Positions 1-10,740 of a stretch of 64,000 nt of DNA are shown piece after piece; within the stretch, counting starts at the first letter, position 1, and each line of letters opens with the position of its first letter. The notes under the pieces are model-generated. The model was given only the letters and a program-made list of their open reading frames with translations. It was not told where the DNA came from and searched no databases. Made by a program: the position numbers and the translations under genes. The stretch comes from Nephrocerus scutellatus (taxonomy: Eukaryota > Arthropoda > Insecta > Diptera > Pipunculidae), in NCBI GenBank assembly GCA_947095585.1, contig OX352761.1, forward strand, positions 23,093,777-23,157,776, read 5' to 3'.

Positions 1-342
1 TTTATCGTTTCATACACCAGCGGTGCTCAAGAAAAAAATAGCCAGCTGTATGCCACCTCTACTTGCATTCAATGCAATACTCGTGGCACTCTAAATGCTC
101 ATCTGTTTACCCTCAAGCTCATCTTCGGGCGTACAGTAAAGTTCAGAGACTCGTTCTTCAGCCGTACAAAACTTATGTCGAATGCTCTCCCAAGCTCTGT
201 CTTCCCACATCACTATGATCCACAGGCATTCTATGCACAAGCTCATAGACATCTCCTCTCCTCATGTTCCTTAACGCCCACGCCGAGCCGAGCATTAGAA
301 GGGTGCGAACCCCTTTAAGAATTATAAAAAAAAAAAAAAAAA
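1..342 (+). mobile_element. 3' end of a CR1-like LINE with poly(A) tail
   Basis: Conceptual translation gives the C-terminal end of a non-LTR reverse transcriptase polyprotein, including ALPSSVFPHHYDPQAF, followed by a short 3' UTR and an uninterrupted run of 17 A at 326-342. The same region recurs at about 9165-9475, where it follows a recognisable reverse transcriptase. The left side is cut by the window edge. The reading frame is shifted at least once relative to that copy, so this is a dead remnant. CR1 clade is my best family assignment, from the VLDGF...GVPQGSVLSPTLF...FADDSTL style of the related copies. Confidence 0.75.
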
Positions 343-1889
343 TATCATATCACCATTGTCTAGGTGGTAAATGACTTTAACAAAATACTCCCTTTATCTA
401 GTGAAGTCATCCTTATCTGAAATCAGAAACTCTTCCCCACCATTAAGCTCATTGGTGATGCTTTAGAGATTACTACTCTCACACATGCATGCTGCAGCTT
501 TTTCAGCCGTTGAGACAAGTGAGTTGTTGTACTAATGTTTCTCATCTTTCACGCGATTATGGCTTCTAGGTCTGGTTTATCTACTGCTGAGACTTCTGCA
601 ATCCGAGCCCATTCCAGTAGTCATCCACAGTCTCTTGTCCTGCTCTTTGTTTTTCTTTAAAAGAGAAGATGTTCTCTGAATTTTTGACGCACCTTAACCT
701 GGTTATATTGACAAGTTTGATAGGCTCTTTTTGAAAAATTTCTTGTGAAAGGGTATATGAGCTAACATAAGATAGTAATCGCGTTCTTGGGCCATGACCA
801 CTCCACGTATTTTATGTTTCTTAAGCCCAGTAGTCATCCACAGTCTCCTCCTAGTAATCGCGTTCTTGTACCATGTTCACTCCATGTCTTTTCGCAGACA
901 ATTTCTCAAGTGGTGGCTAATGATAACTGAAGACTGCAAGGACAAAGCCAGAGGAAACATTTTGGTTGCCGGAATTTCTGAATGCTACCGCCATATATCT
1001 GAGGTCCACTAAGAAGTTTACCAGCTGAACCGATATAATGTAGTCAACTAAATCTTCTATATTTTCTAACCCTCTTTTTTGTAACTCTCTTTGCGTCATT
1101 AGAAATAGCAGACTTGAGCTTGGTTATATCAACTCCTTCTGAACTTTTAACACAATCACTGCCATGCGATATGTTGCCAACTTAATCAAAAACTCCACTA
1201 GTTACAGGCAATTTAATAATTTCCGACGTCTATTTCCAGGTGGCACTATCATATCACATCAAACCGGAATGCAGAGCCCATTAAATCTCAAACTAATTGT
1301 ACATAAAACGCAGATGTGGTAAATGTAAGCATCACTTGATGTCTTGTTTCGTGCTCCTGCTCCTCCTCATTTTCGTAGAATTTCCTTACAGATAAGATTC
1401 AGAAGCAAATCAAACCACAACTGCACGTAATATGTGTTGAGATTTATGGCATTCAACTTTTCTTGTAATGGAAGTTTCTGAATATTTTCAATGAATTGCC
1501 ACCAGGACAATGACAATTCAGGAAAGAATAGCTTTATGCCATTCACGTAGCGAATGCGAATGAGAATGCGTTTAGGCAGGTGAAACGTGACGCAGGAGAG
1601 TTGTAAGCAATTTTCGTCTTAATAGTCTCCTAGATACTCGCATCTATATACAGGGTGTTGCAGCTATGATTAAATAAACTTCTGAATGTTTAAATTGGTT
1701 GTGTTTTATCGACCTAGTGTAACGAGCTTTTCACAGCTGGGCGATGACCAGAGTTCTTAGTATTCGGGTCATTCCCATTTAATAATTTGTCTTAGTGATC
1801 GTAGAATTCAATATATTTGATTCTTTCTTAATTATTATTTACACAAATGGTTCGTGGATTAAAACTAGGTTCGTAGTTCATGTGTTGTG
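343..1889. other. No gene; possible antisense LINE linker remnant and a local duplication
   Basis: No convincing gene is visible. On the minus strand, about 350-650 weakly resembles the linker between endonuclease and reverse transcriptase of a LINE, but this is uncertain. A short segment beginning TAGTAATCGCGTTCTTG occurs at 773 and again at 852, so there is a degenerate local duplication with a 79-bp offset. A related motif (AGTAGTCATCCACAGTCTC) occurs near 610 and again near 825. The rest looks like unique AT-rich DNA. Confidence 0.3.
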
Positions 1890-3560
1890 CCGACTGTCGC
1901 AAGGCGCATAGCGATGCTTGATGTCACGGCAAAACGTATAACGATACGTGATGTGGGCTTCCTAGCAAAGCCTAAAATGACGTACCGATGTGTGTTTCCT
2001 AGCAAAGATTATATCAATGCGCTATATGGTATTTTTTTCCTGTAAAAACGTATAGCGATGCGTAAGTTATTGGGACGTATATTTCCAAGTAAAGCGTATA
2101 CCAATGCGTTAGATGTAGCGATCTTTGTTTTGTTCAAAGCGTGTAGCAACGCGTGATTTATTGCGCTGTGTATTTTGTAGTAAATCCTATAGCGATGCGA
2201 GATATCGTACCGATATGTGTTTCCTAGCAAAGCTTGTAGCGATGTGTGAGTTGTAGCGGTCTTTCATGTGTGATGTCTTAGCGATGTCTGTTTCCTAGCA
2301 AAGCGTGTAGCGATGCGTGAGTTGTAGCGATGTGTATTTGTAGCAAATCGTATAACGATGCCTGATATCGTAGCGATGTTTCTTTCTTAGCAAAGCGTGT
2401 AGCGATACGTACGTTTTAGGGCCGTGTGTTTTCTAGCAAAGTGTGTAGCGATGCATGAGTTTCAGCGCTGTGTGTTTCCTAGCAAAGCGTGTAACGATAC
2501 GTGAGTTGTAGTAATGTGTATTTGTAGCAAATCGTTTCACGATGCCTGATATCGTAGCGATGTTTCTTTCTTAGCAAAGCTGCGATACGTACGTTTTAGC
2601 GCCGTGTGTTTTCTAGCAAAGTGTGTAGCGATACATGAGTTTCAGCGCTATGAGTTTCCTAGCAAAGCGTGTAGCGATGCGTGAGTTGTAGCGATGTGTG
2701 TTTTCTAGCAAAGTGTGTAGCGATGCAGCGCTGTGTGTTTTCTAGCAAAGCGTGTAACGATGCGTGAGTTGTAGCGATGTGTATTTGTAGCAAATCGTAT
2801 AACGATGCCTGATATCGTAGCGATGTTTCTTTCTTAGCAAAGCGTGTAGCGATACGTACGTTTTAGCGCCGTGTGTTTTCTAGCAAAGCGTGTAACGAAG
2901 CGTGAGTTGTAGCGATGTGTATTTGTAGCAAAGCGTATAACGATGCGTGAGTTGTAGCGATGTGTATTTGTAGCAAATCGTATAACGATGCCTGATATCG
3001 TAGCGATGTTTCTTTCTTAGCAAAGCGTGTAGCGATACGTACGTTTTAGCGCCGTTCGTTTTCTAGCAGTGTGTAGCGATGCATGAGTTGTAGCGATGTG
3101 TATTTGTAGCAAAGCGTATAACGATGCGTGAGTTGTAGCGATGTGTATTAGTAGCAAATCGTATAACGATGCCTGATATCGTAGCGATGTTTCTTTCTTA
3201 GCAAAGCGTGTGCCGACAGCAATGCGTAATGCTGTAGCGATGTATGTTCCCTAGCAAAGATTATGGCAATCCCTGTGTTCTTGCGACGTGTGTCTATTAA
3301 CAATGCGTATAGCAGTTCGTGAGTTTTTACTAAGTAAGCAAAGCGTAAAGCAATGAGTAATATCGTATAACTAAAAGTGGCAAATTAGAACTTGGGAAAA
3401 TATGACAGCGTATAACTTACTGAGCTATTGCGATGTGTGTTACCAAAGCGTATTGCGATTCGGGACGACGTAGCGATGTGTGTTTCGTAGCAAAGCGTAC
3501 AGTAATGCGTAATATCGTATAAGTAAAAGTGGCAAATAGGAAGATGGGAATATGTTCAGC
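1890..3560. repeat. 1.7-kb minisatellite with about 45-bp units and about 182-bp higher-order repeat
   Basis: The stretch is built from variants of one block: TAGCAAAGCGTGTAGCGATG, a GTGAGTT linker, then TAGCGATGTGTGTTTCC. The block is about 45 bp. A diagnostic variant, TAGCAAATCG followed by ACGATGCCTGATATCG, starts at 2341, 2525, 2788, 2971 and 3152. The spacings are 184, 263, 183 and 181 bp, that is, about four basic units per higher-order unit with one longer interval. Both edges decay into degenerate copies. Short open frames here are by-products of the repeat. No spacer-like unique sequence is present, so it is not a CRISPR array. Confidence 0.9.
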
Positions 3561-5460
3561 GTGTAACTTAGTAACTTAGTTAATAAGTTTGGACTTAGGA
3601 AATATTCTTAGCTAAACTAACCAATCAGCAGAAGAACCCCAGGAAAATCTACACTTTACTGAGCTGCTTGCCATTTTATATCCTTTGGATCGATCTTGCC
3701 CTTTGTCGATCGCTACCTGTGGAAAAGTCCAAGCAGTGATTTTCTGCCATTCACTTCCGAAGGTGGTTCGATATCTTCAGTCTCTTCAAGTGCACTCTTC
3801 CCTATCGTGCTCAGTTCGTAACCAGCAGTTTCTTAAAACAGCTTCTTTTTCCCATTTATTCACTCCAGAAAGTATTCCCTTCAGTGCATTTCGCACTCTG
3901 CGCTCTCGTGGTTGGGTCGCAACCCTTAGTTCCTTTAATGCAGTTTGATGGACTAAGAAAATAGTTCCTCACACTAGGCTAAGGACAATGTGTAGTGACT
4001 CAATATTCTGAAAATTACTGGTAATTGCTGAAATGAATATTATGTAAACTTATTAACCAATTAGTTCAAAATGTTTGTTCCTGTTTTTTCCAATAGATAC
4101 CCTGTTAAGAAGCAAACTTTTAGAAGATAAGGAAATGAAAAAAATATCGTCCTTGAACAGAGCTATTCTATTTGTTATGCTTATGTACTTTCCCTACACA
4201 AACAGTACACTTGAAATATCAAATTAGCCAACGCACACGCTTCTCTTTCCGTCCATTATTCAGAGGACTACATGTTAGCAATGCGTCGAACATATCCGAT
4301 GCATTCAGCATTCGGTTTCACAGTCGAGCAGAATGCAAATTTTGTTTGAATGAAGTTTTCGATGCAGCAGAGGCAGTCGCCCTCCATAAAACTTAAACGC
4401 AAGCTACGCGCGTAACATTATGTAAAAAATTCCTCATGATCACAAAGTTCACAAAAGTTTCTCCCAAACTCAGGCGGTAAAAAGACAGCTTTTTGCTATT
4501 AAGTCGAGGAGTAATGGCGCAACGCGTATTCGTATAACAAAATAACACAGGGAAGAAGATTTTTCCAGCCATGGAGCAGGAAATCGAAGCGGTATACACT
4601 TATTTACGGAAGTTTAAGTTCCAGCAAATTGTTTATATGTAAATGATGTTTGCAGCTGCCTGCTACTCAGACTATATTTTGTTTCTTTCCGGCTGACTGC
4701 AGTGCACAAGGAGCAAAAAAAAACAATTCGAAACTTTCCAAGTAGATTACAGACGAGTGGCATTGCACGTCGAATTCTTCCCTGCAGTTACTGGAGCGGC
4801 AACATGCTTATGTGTTCAGGTTTGAAATTCCATCCAAATAGTTGTAGTTTATAAGAAATTTTGTAGAGTACTACTGCGTCACAGCAAGGACCAAGAAAAA
4901 AATGTTGATCTCTTCTCTATAATTTTGTTTATTATTTACTTGTAATTTTCTTCGTTACGAGGCATGAATTAAAATTACTTAGATACAGTACAGTACAACT
5001 ATCTTCAAAACGGTAGCCAAGATCCTAGGGACAGAGACCATGCTGTAATTTATTGCGTCATTGTAAGTGTATCAAATTCTTAAGACTCAAATTAAATAGA
5101 AAGGTAAATTAAAAGGTTTAACATTAATGCTAAACGAAGCTGTTAAATATAAAAAAGTAACAAACCATACCAATGGAGAATCAAAGCCCAAGGATTTGAT
5201 TTAAGCCTACCCCACTTTGCTCGTGGTGCAAAACATCATCATATTTCGCTCCTCCAAGCCAAGGACCGGTAGTGGACTACTACAAAAAAACTCGTCCGGT
5301 TCCGATATTAAGACAATGTCATCCAATTTGGCATCCCAAACTATGACCGGCCGGGTCGACGGATTTTTCCAGCATTAGCTAAGCCTGCCCCATTCGTTGT
5401 GTTCTATATATCCAACCGCAAATAACTTCCCGAGCATGATTATCTTCGCTCATCCGAGTT
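3561..5460. other. Stretch without recognisable gene
   Basis: Both strands were read. The open frames (for example 87 codons at 3685-3948 and 74 codons at 4172-4396) have no recognisable motif, membrane pattern or splice context that I trust. Nothing repeated elsewhere in the window was recognised. Confidence 0.4.
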
Positions 5461-5473
5461 AGCATCAGTGTCA

Positions 5474-5545
5474 GTATCGATGGTGCAGTGGTTAGAACCA
5501 TTTGCTACCACTCGGGAGACACGGAGTTCGATTTCCGGCGTTTTC
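5474..5545 (+). repeat. Degenerate tRNA-like sequence, likely a tRNA-derived SINE head or tRNA pseudogene
   Basis: An A-box-like TGGTGCAGTGGTTAGAA at 5481-5497 and a B-box-like GAGTTCGATTTCC at 5524-5536 lie at tRNA-like spacing (about 43 bp). A five-base-pair T-stem can be drawn, but the acceptor ends do not pair and the B box carries an extra T. It is therefore not a functional tRNA. It differs from the heads of the SINE copies elsewhere in the window, so it may be a second tRNA-derived family. No tail or target-site duplication was recognised. Confidence 0.4.
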
Positions 5546-5734
5546 AAAAAAGTGCATCTAGACTTCAGGATGCTGTTCATGTGATATAATGCTGTGTCCA
5601 CTTTTATGGTTAAGCCAACGTACGAAGTAACAAGATGTTGTTACAGTATTTTCTCGGGTGACACTCGCCGGTCACTAAGGGTTCGTTTCTCTGCGTTGCG
5701 TTACAAATTTTTTATTTTCTATTTCTATATCATC

Positions 5735-6200
5735 ATATTTGGCTCTGTTTTCGGGCCTTTCGACCTTTGGTTGGTCGTCCTGGTCAACGCCATCCCTCCA
5801 GCGTAGGCTTGGCCGGCCTCGCTGTTCCATAAATCCTACCGCAGAGGACTTTCCGATCAGGATCCTCTTCGCTTAAGCGAACTAGGTGTCCTGCCCACCG
5901 GAGCCTACGGAGCTTAACTCCCTTCACGATGCCGACATCGCCGTAACGCTCTTAGATCTCATCATTATAGCGTCTCCGGAATCGTCTTTCCTCACATACG
6001 GGGCCAACAATTCCCAGCAAGTCTTTCTCTGGAACGCGGCTAAGAGGTCAGCATGATTTTTGCTAAGCACCCCATTCTCGGATCCATATGTAGTTACTGG
6101 TATGACCAATGTCTTACATACCAGCAACTTGGATGTTATGATTAAATTCCTGGATTTGAAGAGTCTTGACAGACTAAGGTAGGCTTTATTGGCTAGATAT
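5735..6200 (-). mobile_element. 3' part of a family R LINE (EN+RT type)
   Basis: The minus strand encodes the C-terminal part of a non-LTR polyprotein, with LVIPVTTYGSENGVLSKNHA at 6060-6115 continuing into a remnant of the basic C-terminal region. The same protein segment is found antisense at about 24110-24340 and 6850-7070. The element's 3' tail, read on the minus strand, is CCAAATATGATGAT at about 5740, the same as in the copy near 16700. Frameshifts and stops break the frame. The LINE clade (RTE- or I-like) is not resolved by eye. Confidence 0.7.
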
Positions 6201-6849
6201 ATGTTTCTTTTATTTCGGAAAATTTATTAATATAACTAGTAATAATATTCTTAAAGACTACTTACTATACTAATAATAATCTAAGTAAAGTTTCGGTTGG
6301 TATATCGATAGGTCGATATATGTCGGTTGGACGTACCCCACACGGGAGACGTTTGGAGTAGTTTAGTGTCGCTGGCTTCCACTACAGCTTCACTAGGCTC
6401 GTCAAGCGAGGGAGCAAGTGTAGTACTTACTGTACTGATTACTGTAGCGTGCAGCTAGCAGTAGACGATTCGACAGGACTCGGAGAAGATTTATATAACT
6501 AAGCTAATATTCACTAAGCTACTCAAGTAACACAATCAAAAGGTTTTTAAAAAAATATGGTTTTCAAAAATATGCGACCATTGTGCTCTGTATAAATCAG
6601 CACACTAATCGTTGGTTTTATTTCAACGGTTCCATGCATTTTTTTGAAAAAAGGTGAACCAAATCACTTCGTTACAATGTAAAGCCATCAATCAGGGTAT
6701 CTGTGCACAATGTTCTAGTTTGTGAGTGGACGAGTCTGATTTCAACTTCACCCACCTAAACACTTTCTTTCATTCTTCCATCCAAGTATTTCCAAGCCCA
6801 TGCTATATATTGGCCATTATAACTATAAGCGATCAAATCCCTTGAAGCG
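6201..6849. other. Spacer between two LINE remnants, nothing recognised
   Basis: AT-rich sequence. The portion 6290-6500 is GC-richer, with short runs such as GTCGATATATGTCGGTTGG, but no coding potential or repeat partner was found. The flanking LINE remnants are both minus strand, so this may be a later insertion or simply decayed element. Confidence 0.3.
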
Positions 6850-7485
6850 TGGGCTAATTATAAAAAGTAATTGTCTTGCACACCGCAGCCTACCACAAGC
6901 TTAATTCCCCTAATAATATCGAGTTCATGGTGACTTTTCGAAAATCTCATCATTAAAAAGTCTTGTACTTCCTTACATTCTGGGCCAATAATTATAAGGT
7001 CAGCATGCTTTTTGCAAAATAACGGATCGATCCATGTAAGTGCTATTATGACCACTGTGTTATACACCAGCAGCTTTGATCTTATGGTTAAATTTCTGTA
7101 TTTGAAGAGTCTTGCCAGAATAAAGTAGATTCAGGTTCCATACTCTTATAAGCTGGTACTATTTAATAACCAGATTAATATTTCAAATTCGCGCTCCACT
7201 ATCACAATTAGGGGCTTATATTGGAACATCTGCTCGCAAATCTGGCCTTTTACTTTATTTTGCTCTCATGCAGGCTGTTCGATCTGGACGAAAGCTTTCT
7301 GTATACCTCTTGTGTTTTTACCAACAATGTTACCATCGTGTGCGTATGCCAGTATCTGTATGGCTTTACAGATGTATAGGGTATATATAGGGTATTTGAA
7401 GGCCACCAGTAGAACGGTGATCTGATCATACCAAAAATCAATATATTCACAAATTGGCTTTATTAGCATCAAGCTCTTTTATCGA
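6850..7485 (-). mobile_element. Family R LINE fragment, heavily decayed
   Basis: The minus strand aligns by eye to the C-terminal third of the family R reverse transcriptase seen at 24086-25094. Shared landmarks include the antisense texts for a GPEC-type segment (6980), a SRLFKSRN-like segment (7100), and the AYAHDGN region matching the YADD-side segment (7330-7360). Many stops and small deletions are present. The order of landmarks along the minus strand is normal, so this is a simple decayed copy. Confidence 0.6.
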
Positions 7486-7970
7486 ATTAATTGCCATTGA
7501 AATTTGTTAAACTCTGCTTAATGAGACCAGAAGCTATCTTTCCTACCGTTCTATGGAACAGATATTCATTCGTACTCGTGTAGTTGCTGGAGTTTTAAAA
7601 GATCTCAATACTCAAAAATCCGCTGGGCCAGATGGTATTTCCCCATTAGCTCTGTAGAGGTGTTCTTCCAAGCTGGCATTACCATTGCGTAAGCTTTTCC
7701 ATCTATCCTATTCTTCTGGACTCTTCCCGAGAAGTTGGAAAACAGCCTTCGTCCAGCCCTACCCAAAAAATGAGAGCCGTCCTTCCCTTCTTCGTACCAA
7801 CCCATAGCACTTTCATCCATTCTTTTTGAGGTCATGGAAACGCTGATCAATTTTCAGCCCATGAAATATCTTGAAACCAAATAGATTCTCAGTAACCGGA
7901 CGCATAGTTTTCGTGGGCAACGTACTACTAGTTATTTGATGGCATATCTCACCGAACAGTGGAACCGGTC

Positions 7971-8333
7971 TGTTGAGACTTAAACAGTTCGTCCACTTTG
8001 CGCTGGATAAAAAAACACATTTTTGTAGGTTTATTTAATTTAAACTTAATTTTATTGCAATCGAAATAAAATGCAGACAATGGCGGCAATGTTGAAGAAG
8101 AAAAATCGAAAATGCAAGTGAGAGAAAGACAAGCGGAAGTATTCCGTGAACTGCTCTGCCAATGTGACTCTTCTCATTGTTTTGTTTTTCGTACTGTTGC
8201 CTGACTGTTCGCGAATCTGCCATCACAATAAAGTAGTAGATTAATTCATTCAATTCAACTCAGCCTGCAACTCAGTTGGTATTTGAATTGGAAGTTGAGT
8301 TGAATTGACAGAATTCGTTGATGTAAATCCAAC
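7971..8333. other. 363-bp insertion inside a CR1-like reverse transcriptase
   Basis: Comparison with the uninterrupted copy at 34225-34270 shows that sequence here does not belong to the LINE. The flanks read CGGTCTGT (7963-7970) and CGGTCTTT (8334-8341), a possible 8-bp target duplication with one mismatch; a few LINE bases are also missing. The insert contains an inverted repeat: TCAATTCAACTCA at 8250-8262 and its complement at 8295-8308. No transposase or convincing terminal inverted repeat is visible, so the kind of insertion is unknown. Confidence 0.45.
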
Positions 8334-9118
8334 ACGGTCTTTGCAAAGCTGTTGCACTTGATGTTTCTGAGGCATTTGACAGAGTTTGGCATCAAGGTCT
8401 TTTGTCCAAAATGTATGCTTATGTAGTCGATGATTCACTGGATTAAAAGCTATCTTTTAGACCGTTCAATTCAAGTGGTATTAGACGGTTTCAAGTCTAA
8501 AGTACATCAATTAAATATTGGCGTTCCCCGGAGCTCTGTTCTATCCCAGACACTCTTTCTCATTTTTATTAATGATCTCTTATCTGTGACTTCTAATCAA
8601 ATTCACTCTTTTGCTGACGACAGCACTCTCAGCTTCTCATATAAGTTTGACGAGCGTCCCTCCACTACTCATGTGGAACTCAAACAACTTCGTATGTTAA
8701 GCACGTTAAATTTTGACCTAGAAAGCAAAATAAATGGGGAGAAAAAAATCGAGTAGAATTTGACGTTTCCAAAACCCAATGCCGTCTACTGTCGTCTTAG
8801 CGAATCCTAAATCACATGCCATTATCCATAAATGGTACTTGTATCGAGGAAACTGAAAATCTCGCAATTGTTGGTACGTGCGTTCACGACAAGCTCCGTT
8901 GGAATGACCACATATTTAGCGTCGCCAAAAATGCTGCGAAAGGTTTAGGTTTTCTAACCCGGTGCACGAAATATTTCACTTTCTCTGATCTGGCTACTAT
9001 TTACAAGGCTGTTATTCGCCCTAAACTTGAGTACAATTGTCATATTTGGTCTGGTGCGCCTAAAACCAGCTTGCGTCAGCTAGATAGAATACAAAACTTA
9101 TCGGTGACGAAAATATAG
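8334..9118 (+). pseudogene. CR1-like LINE reverse transcriptase, palm-thumb remnant
   Basis: Two open segments, 8430-8756 (108 codons) and 8816-9118 (100 codons), encode consecutive pieces of a reverse transcriptase. In the first, VVLDGF (residues 16-21), GVPRSSVLSQTLF and the catalytic FADD (residues 61-64) are visible. The second carries the thumb-like segment RWNDHIFSVAKNAAKGLGF and LEYNCHIWSGAPK. The expected Gln in GVPQGS is Arg, and a frameshift joins the pieces, so no active enzyme is encoded. In the element's life cycle this domain copies its RNA at a nicked target. Confidence 0.8.
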
Positions 9119-9475
9119 CGAAATCAATAGATTCGCTTGAACACCACAGGTCACTGTTATAGTTTCTTCCACCAGCGGTGCTCGAGAGGAATAGCCAGCT
9201 GCATGCCACCTCTCCTTGATTTCAACCGCAATACTCGTGACGCTTTAAATGCTAAACAGTTTACCCTCAAGCGGACGTACAGTTAAGTTTAAGGATTCAT
9301 TCTTTAACTGTGCAGCACGTATGGATAATGCTTTGCCAAGCTCTGTCTTTCCACATCACTTTGATCCACAGGGATTCAAAACACAAGCTCATAGATATCT
9401 CCTTTTCCTTAACGCCCACGCTGTACCAAGCATATAGGCGAGCATTATAAGGGTGCGAATAATAAAATAATTAAA

Positions 9476-10104
9476 AAGACTCTGTATTGTTTCCGACACT
9501 ATTTCTAATTTTTAATAATTATCTCCTGTTCGGTACTTCTAATTCAATTCATTCCTCCCCTGACGGGAGTACTTTCAGTTTTTCATATGAGTTCTCAACG
9601 TCTCACTTGCGCTCACGGTGTCACTTACTTGAACAACTAACGTATGAGAAGCAGCGTAAATTCCGAAATCGATACCATAACAAACCGGGAATTACACAAA
9701 AGAACCTCATTTAATGCTTCCAAAACTTAATGCTGTATTCTATTGACTAAGCGAAACCCTAAGTTCCAACCTTTATGGATGAATGGCACTTGCATCAAAG
9801 AAATAGTTGTCGATATGTGCGTCAACAATAAGCTTCGATGGAATGAACATGTAATCGCCATCGCTTAGGATACAGCAAAATGTTTAGGTTTCCCTTAACG
9901 GTGTAAGAAGTACGAGTACTTTACTACCTCCGACCAGGGAGTTATATTCGCAAAAAACTTGAATACAACTGCATTGTCTGGTCAGGTTCTTCCAAAACCA
10001 CATTTTATCTAATAGATAGACTTCAGAACTGTGCGAAAACACCTATTAGTGACGAAAATATCACGCAGGCGATCGCTTTTCGCTTGACCATCGTAGGAAT
10101 TCCT
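9476..10104 (+). mobile_element. Second, more decayed CR1-like LINE copy
   Basis: Immediately after the 3' end of the preceding copy, the sequence restarts in the reverse transcriptase region. The GVPQGS...PTLFLIFNNYLL segment and a SSPDGSTFSFSY segment (where the sister has FADDSTLSFSY) are recognisable at 9485-9590. The thumb region follows at 9770-10060. The catalytic Asp pair is changed and many stops are present. Head-to-tail placement suggests either two independent insertions or an old tandem arrangement. Confidence 0.7.
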
Positions 10105-10486
10105 GCAGCGCGATTTTGTTCGGAAAATTTTAGTGGAGAGTAGAGACTTTCGTATCTATATTTACAATATTTATATATTTTTGTGTTGTGTCATTTTGTT
10201 TTGTTATGTTTATGTCTTTTGGAGAACATGTCGATTTCGTCAATCTAACACACACGCATTAACCAATTCGTTGAACTTTTCCTCTCACCTGTCGTTTCCG
10301 AACTAAATCGCATTGCTGTGGTTCGTTGTTTCTCGGTTCATTGTTTCTCGGTTCGTCAACAAGCAGTGTTCAAATTAAATATTTGGTGCATCTCATTTTT
10401 CCTCCAACACACCTTCGTATAATTTTCATAATATTTACATTTTCGTAACATTACCGCTGCCCTAATTCGACTGTACTGATCTATCG
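10105..10486. other. Unassigned 380-bp segment separating CR1 body from CR1 tail
   Basis: CR1 similarity stops near 10104 and resumes as a 3' tail at 10487. The intervening sequence has a short tandem motif (GTTCGTTGTTTCTCG then GTTCATTGTTTCTCG near 10320-10350) and is pyrimidine-rich in its second half. No coding potential, terminal repeat or copy elsewhere in the window was recognised. Confidence 0.35.
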
Positions 10487-10735
10487 CTAACCCTCGAAAC
10501 TACCATCCAATGGATAAATTCCTTTTTTAGCCGCACAGGAATGTTTGTAGGAATGTTTCCTGCTTGTCGCTATTTTATCGCTTTTTCCACAAGCGTCGTT
10601 CCGCATTTGTATGATCTGCAGTCATTTAAGACACACGTGCATATAGACACCTCATCTTTTCCTATCCTTAATTTCCTAACGCCCACGCTGTTCTAGGCAT
10701 TATAAGGGTATGTGAGTTACATAAAAAAAACAAAT
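10487..10735 (+). mobile_element. CR1-like LINE 3' tail
   Basis: The segment carries the TLF-stop end of the element, the motif CTAACGCCCACGCTGTTC and a 3' A-rich run near 10720-10735, like the ends at 280-342 and 9410-9475. It is detached from the CR1 body that ends at 10104. Because it lies inside the duplicated unit it is repeated at 12761-13009. Confidence 0.7.
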
Positions 10736-10740
10736 TTTAT

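Larger units (their letters stand above)
7560..9475 (+). mobile_element. CR1-like LINE, reverse transcriptase to 3' end, interrupted
   Basis: The + strand encodes, in broken frames, the reverse transcriptase from a KSAGPDGISPL-type motif (7615) through the fingers region, then a 363-bp interruption (7971-8333), then palm and thumb (8334-9118) and the C-terminal region ending in ALPSSVFPHHFDPQGF. The 3' end near 9475 is A-rich. The sister copy at 33870-35060 lacks the interruption, which fixes the junctions. It is non-functional: stops occur at 7655 and 8440 and frameshifts near 8755 and 9118. Confidence 0.8.

Noticed and set aside
2009..2230. 73-codon minus-strand open frame
   Set aside because: It lies wholly inside the 45-bp minisatellite and is a by-product of its composition.
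1890..3560. Repeat array that might be taken for a CRISPR-like array
   Set aside because: The units are tandem and variable throughout; there are no identical repeats separated by unique spacers, and the DNA is eukaryotic in content.
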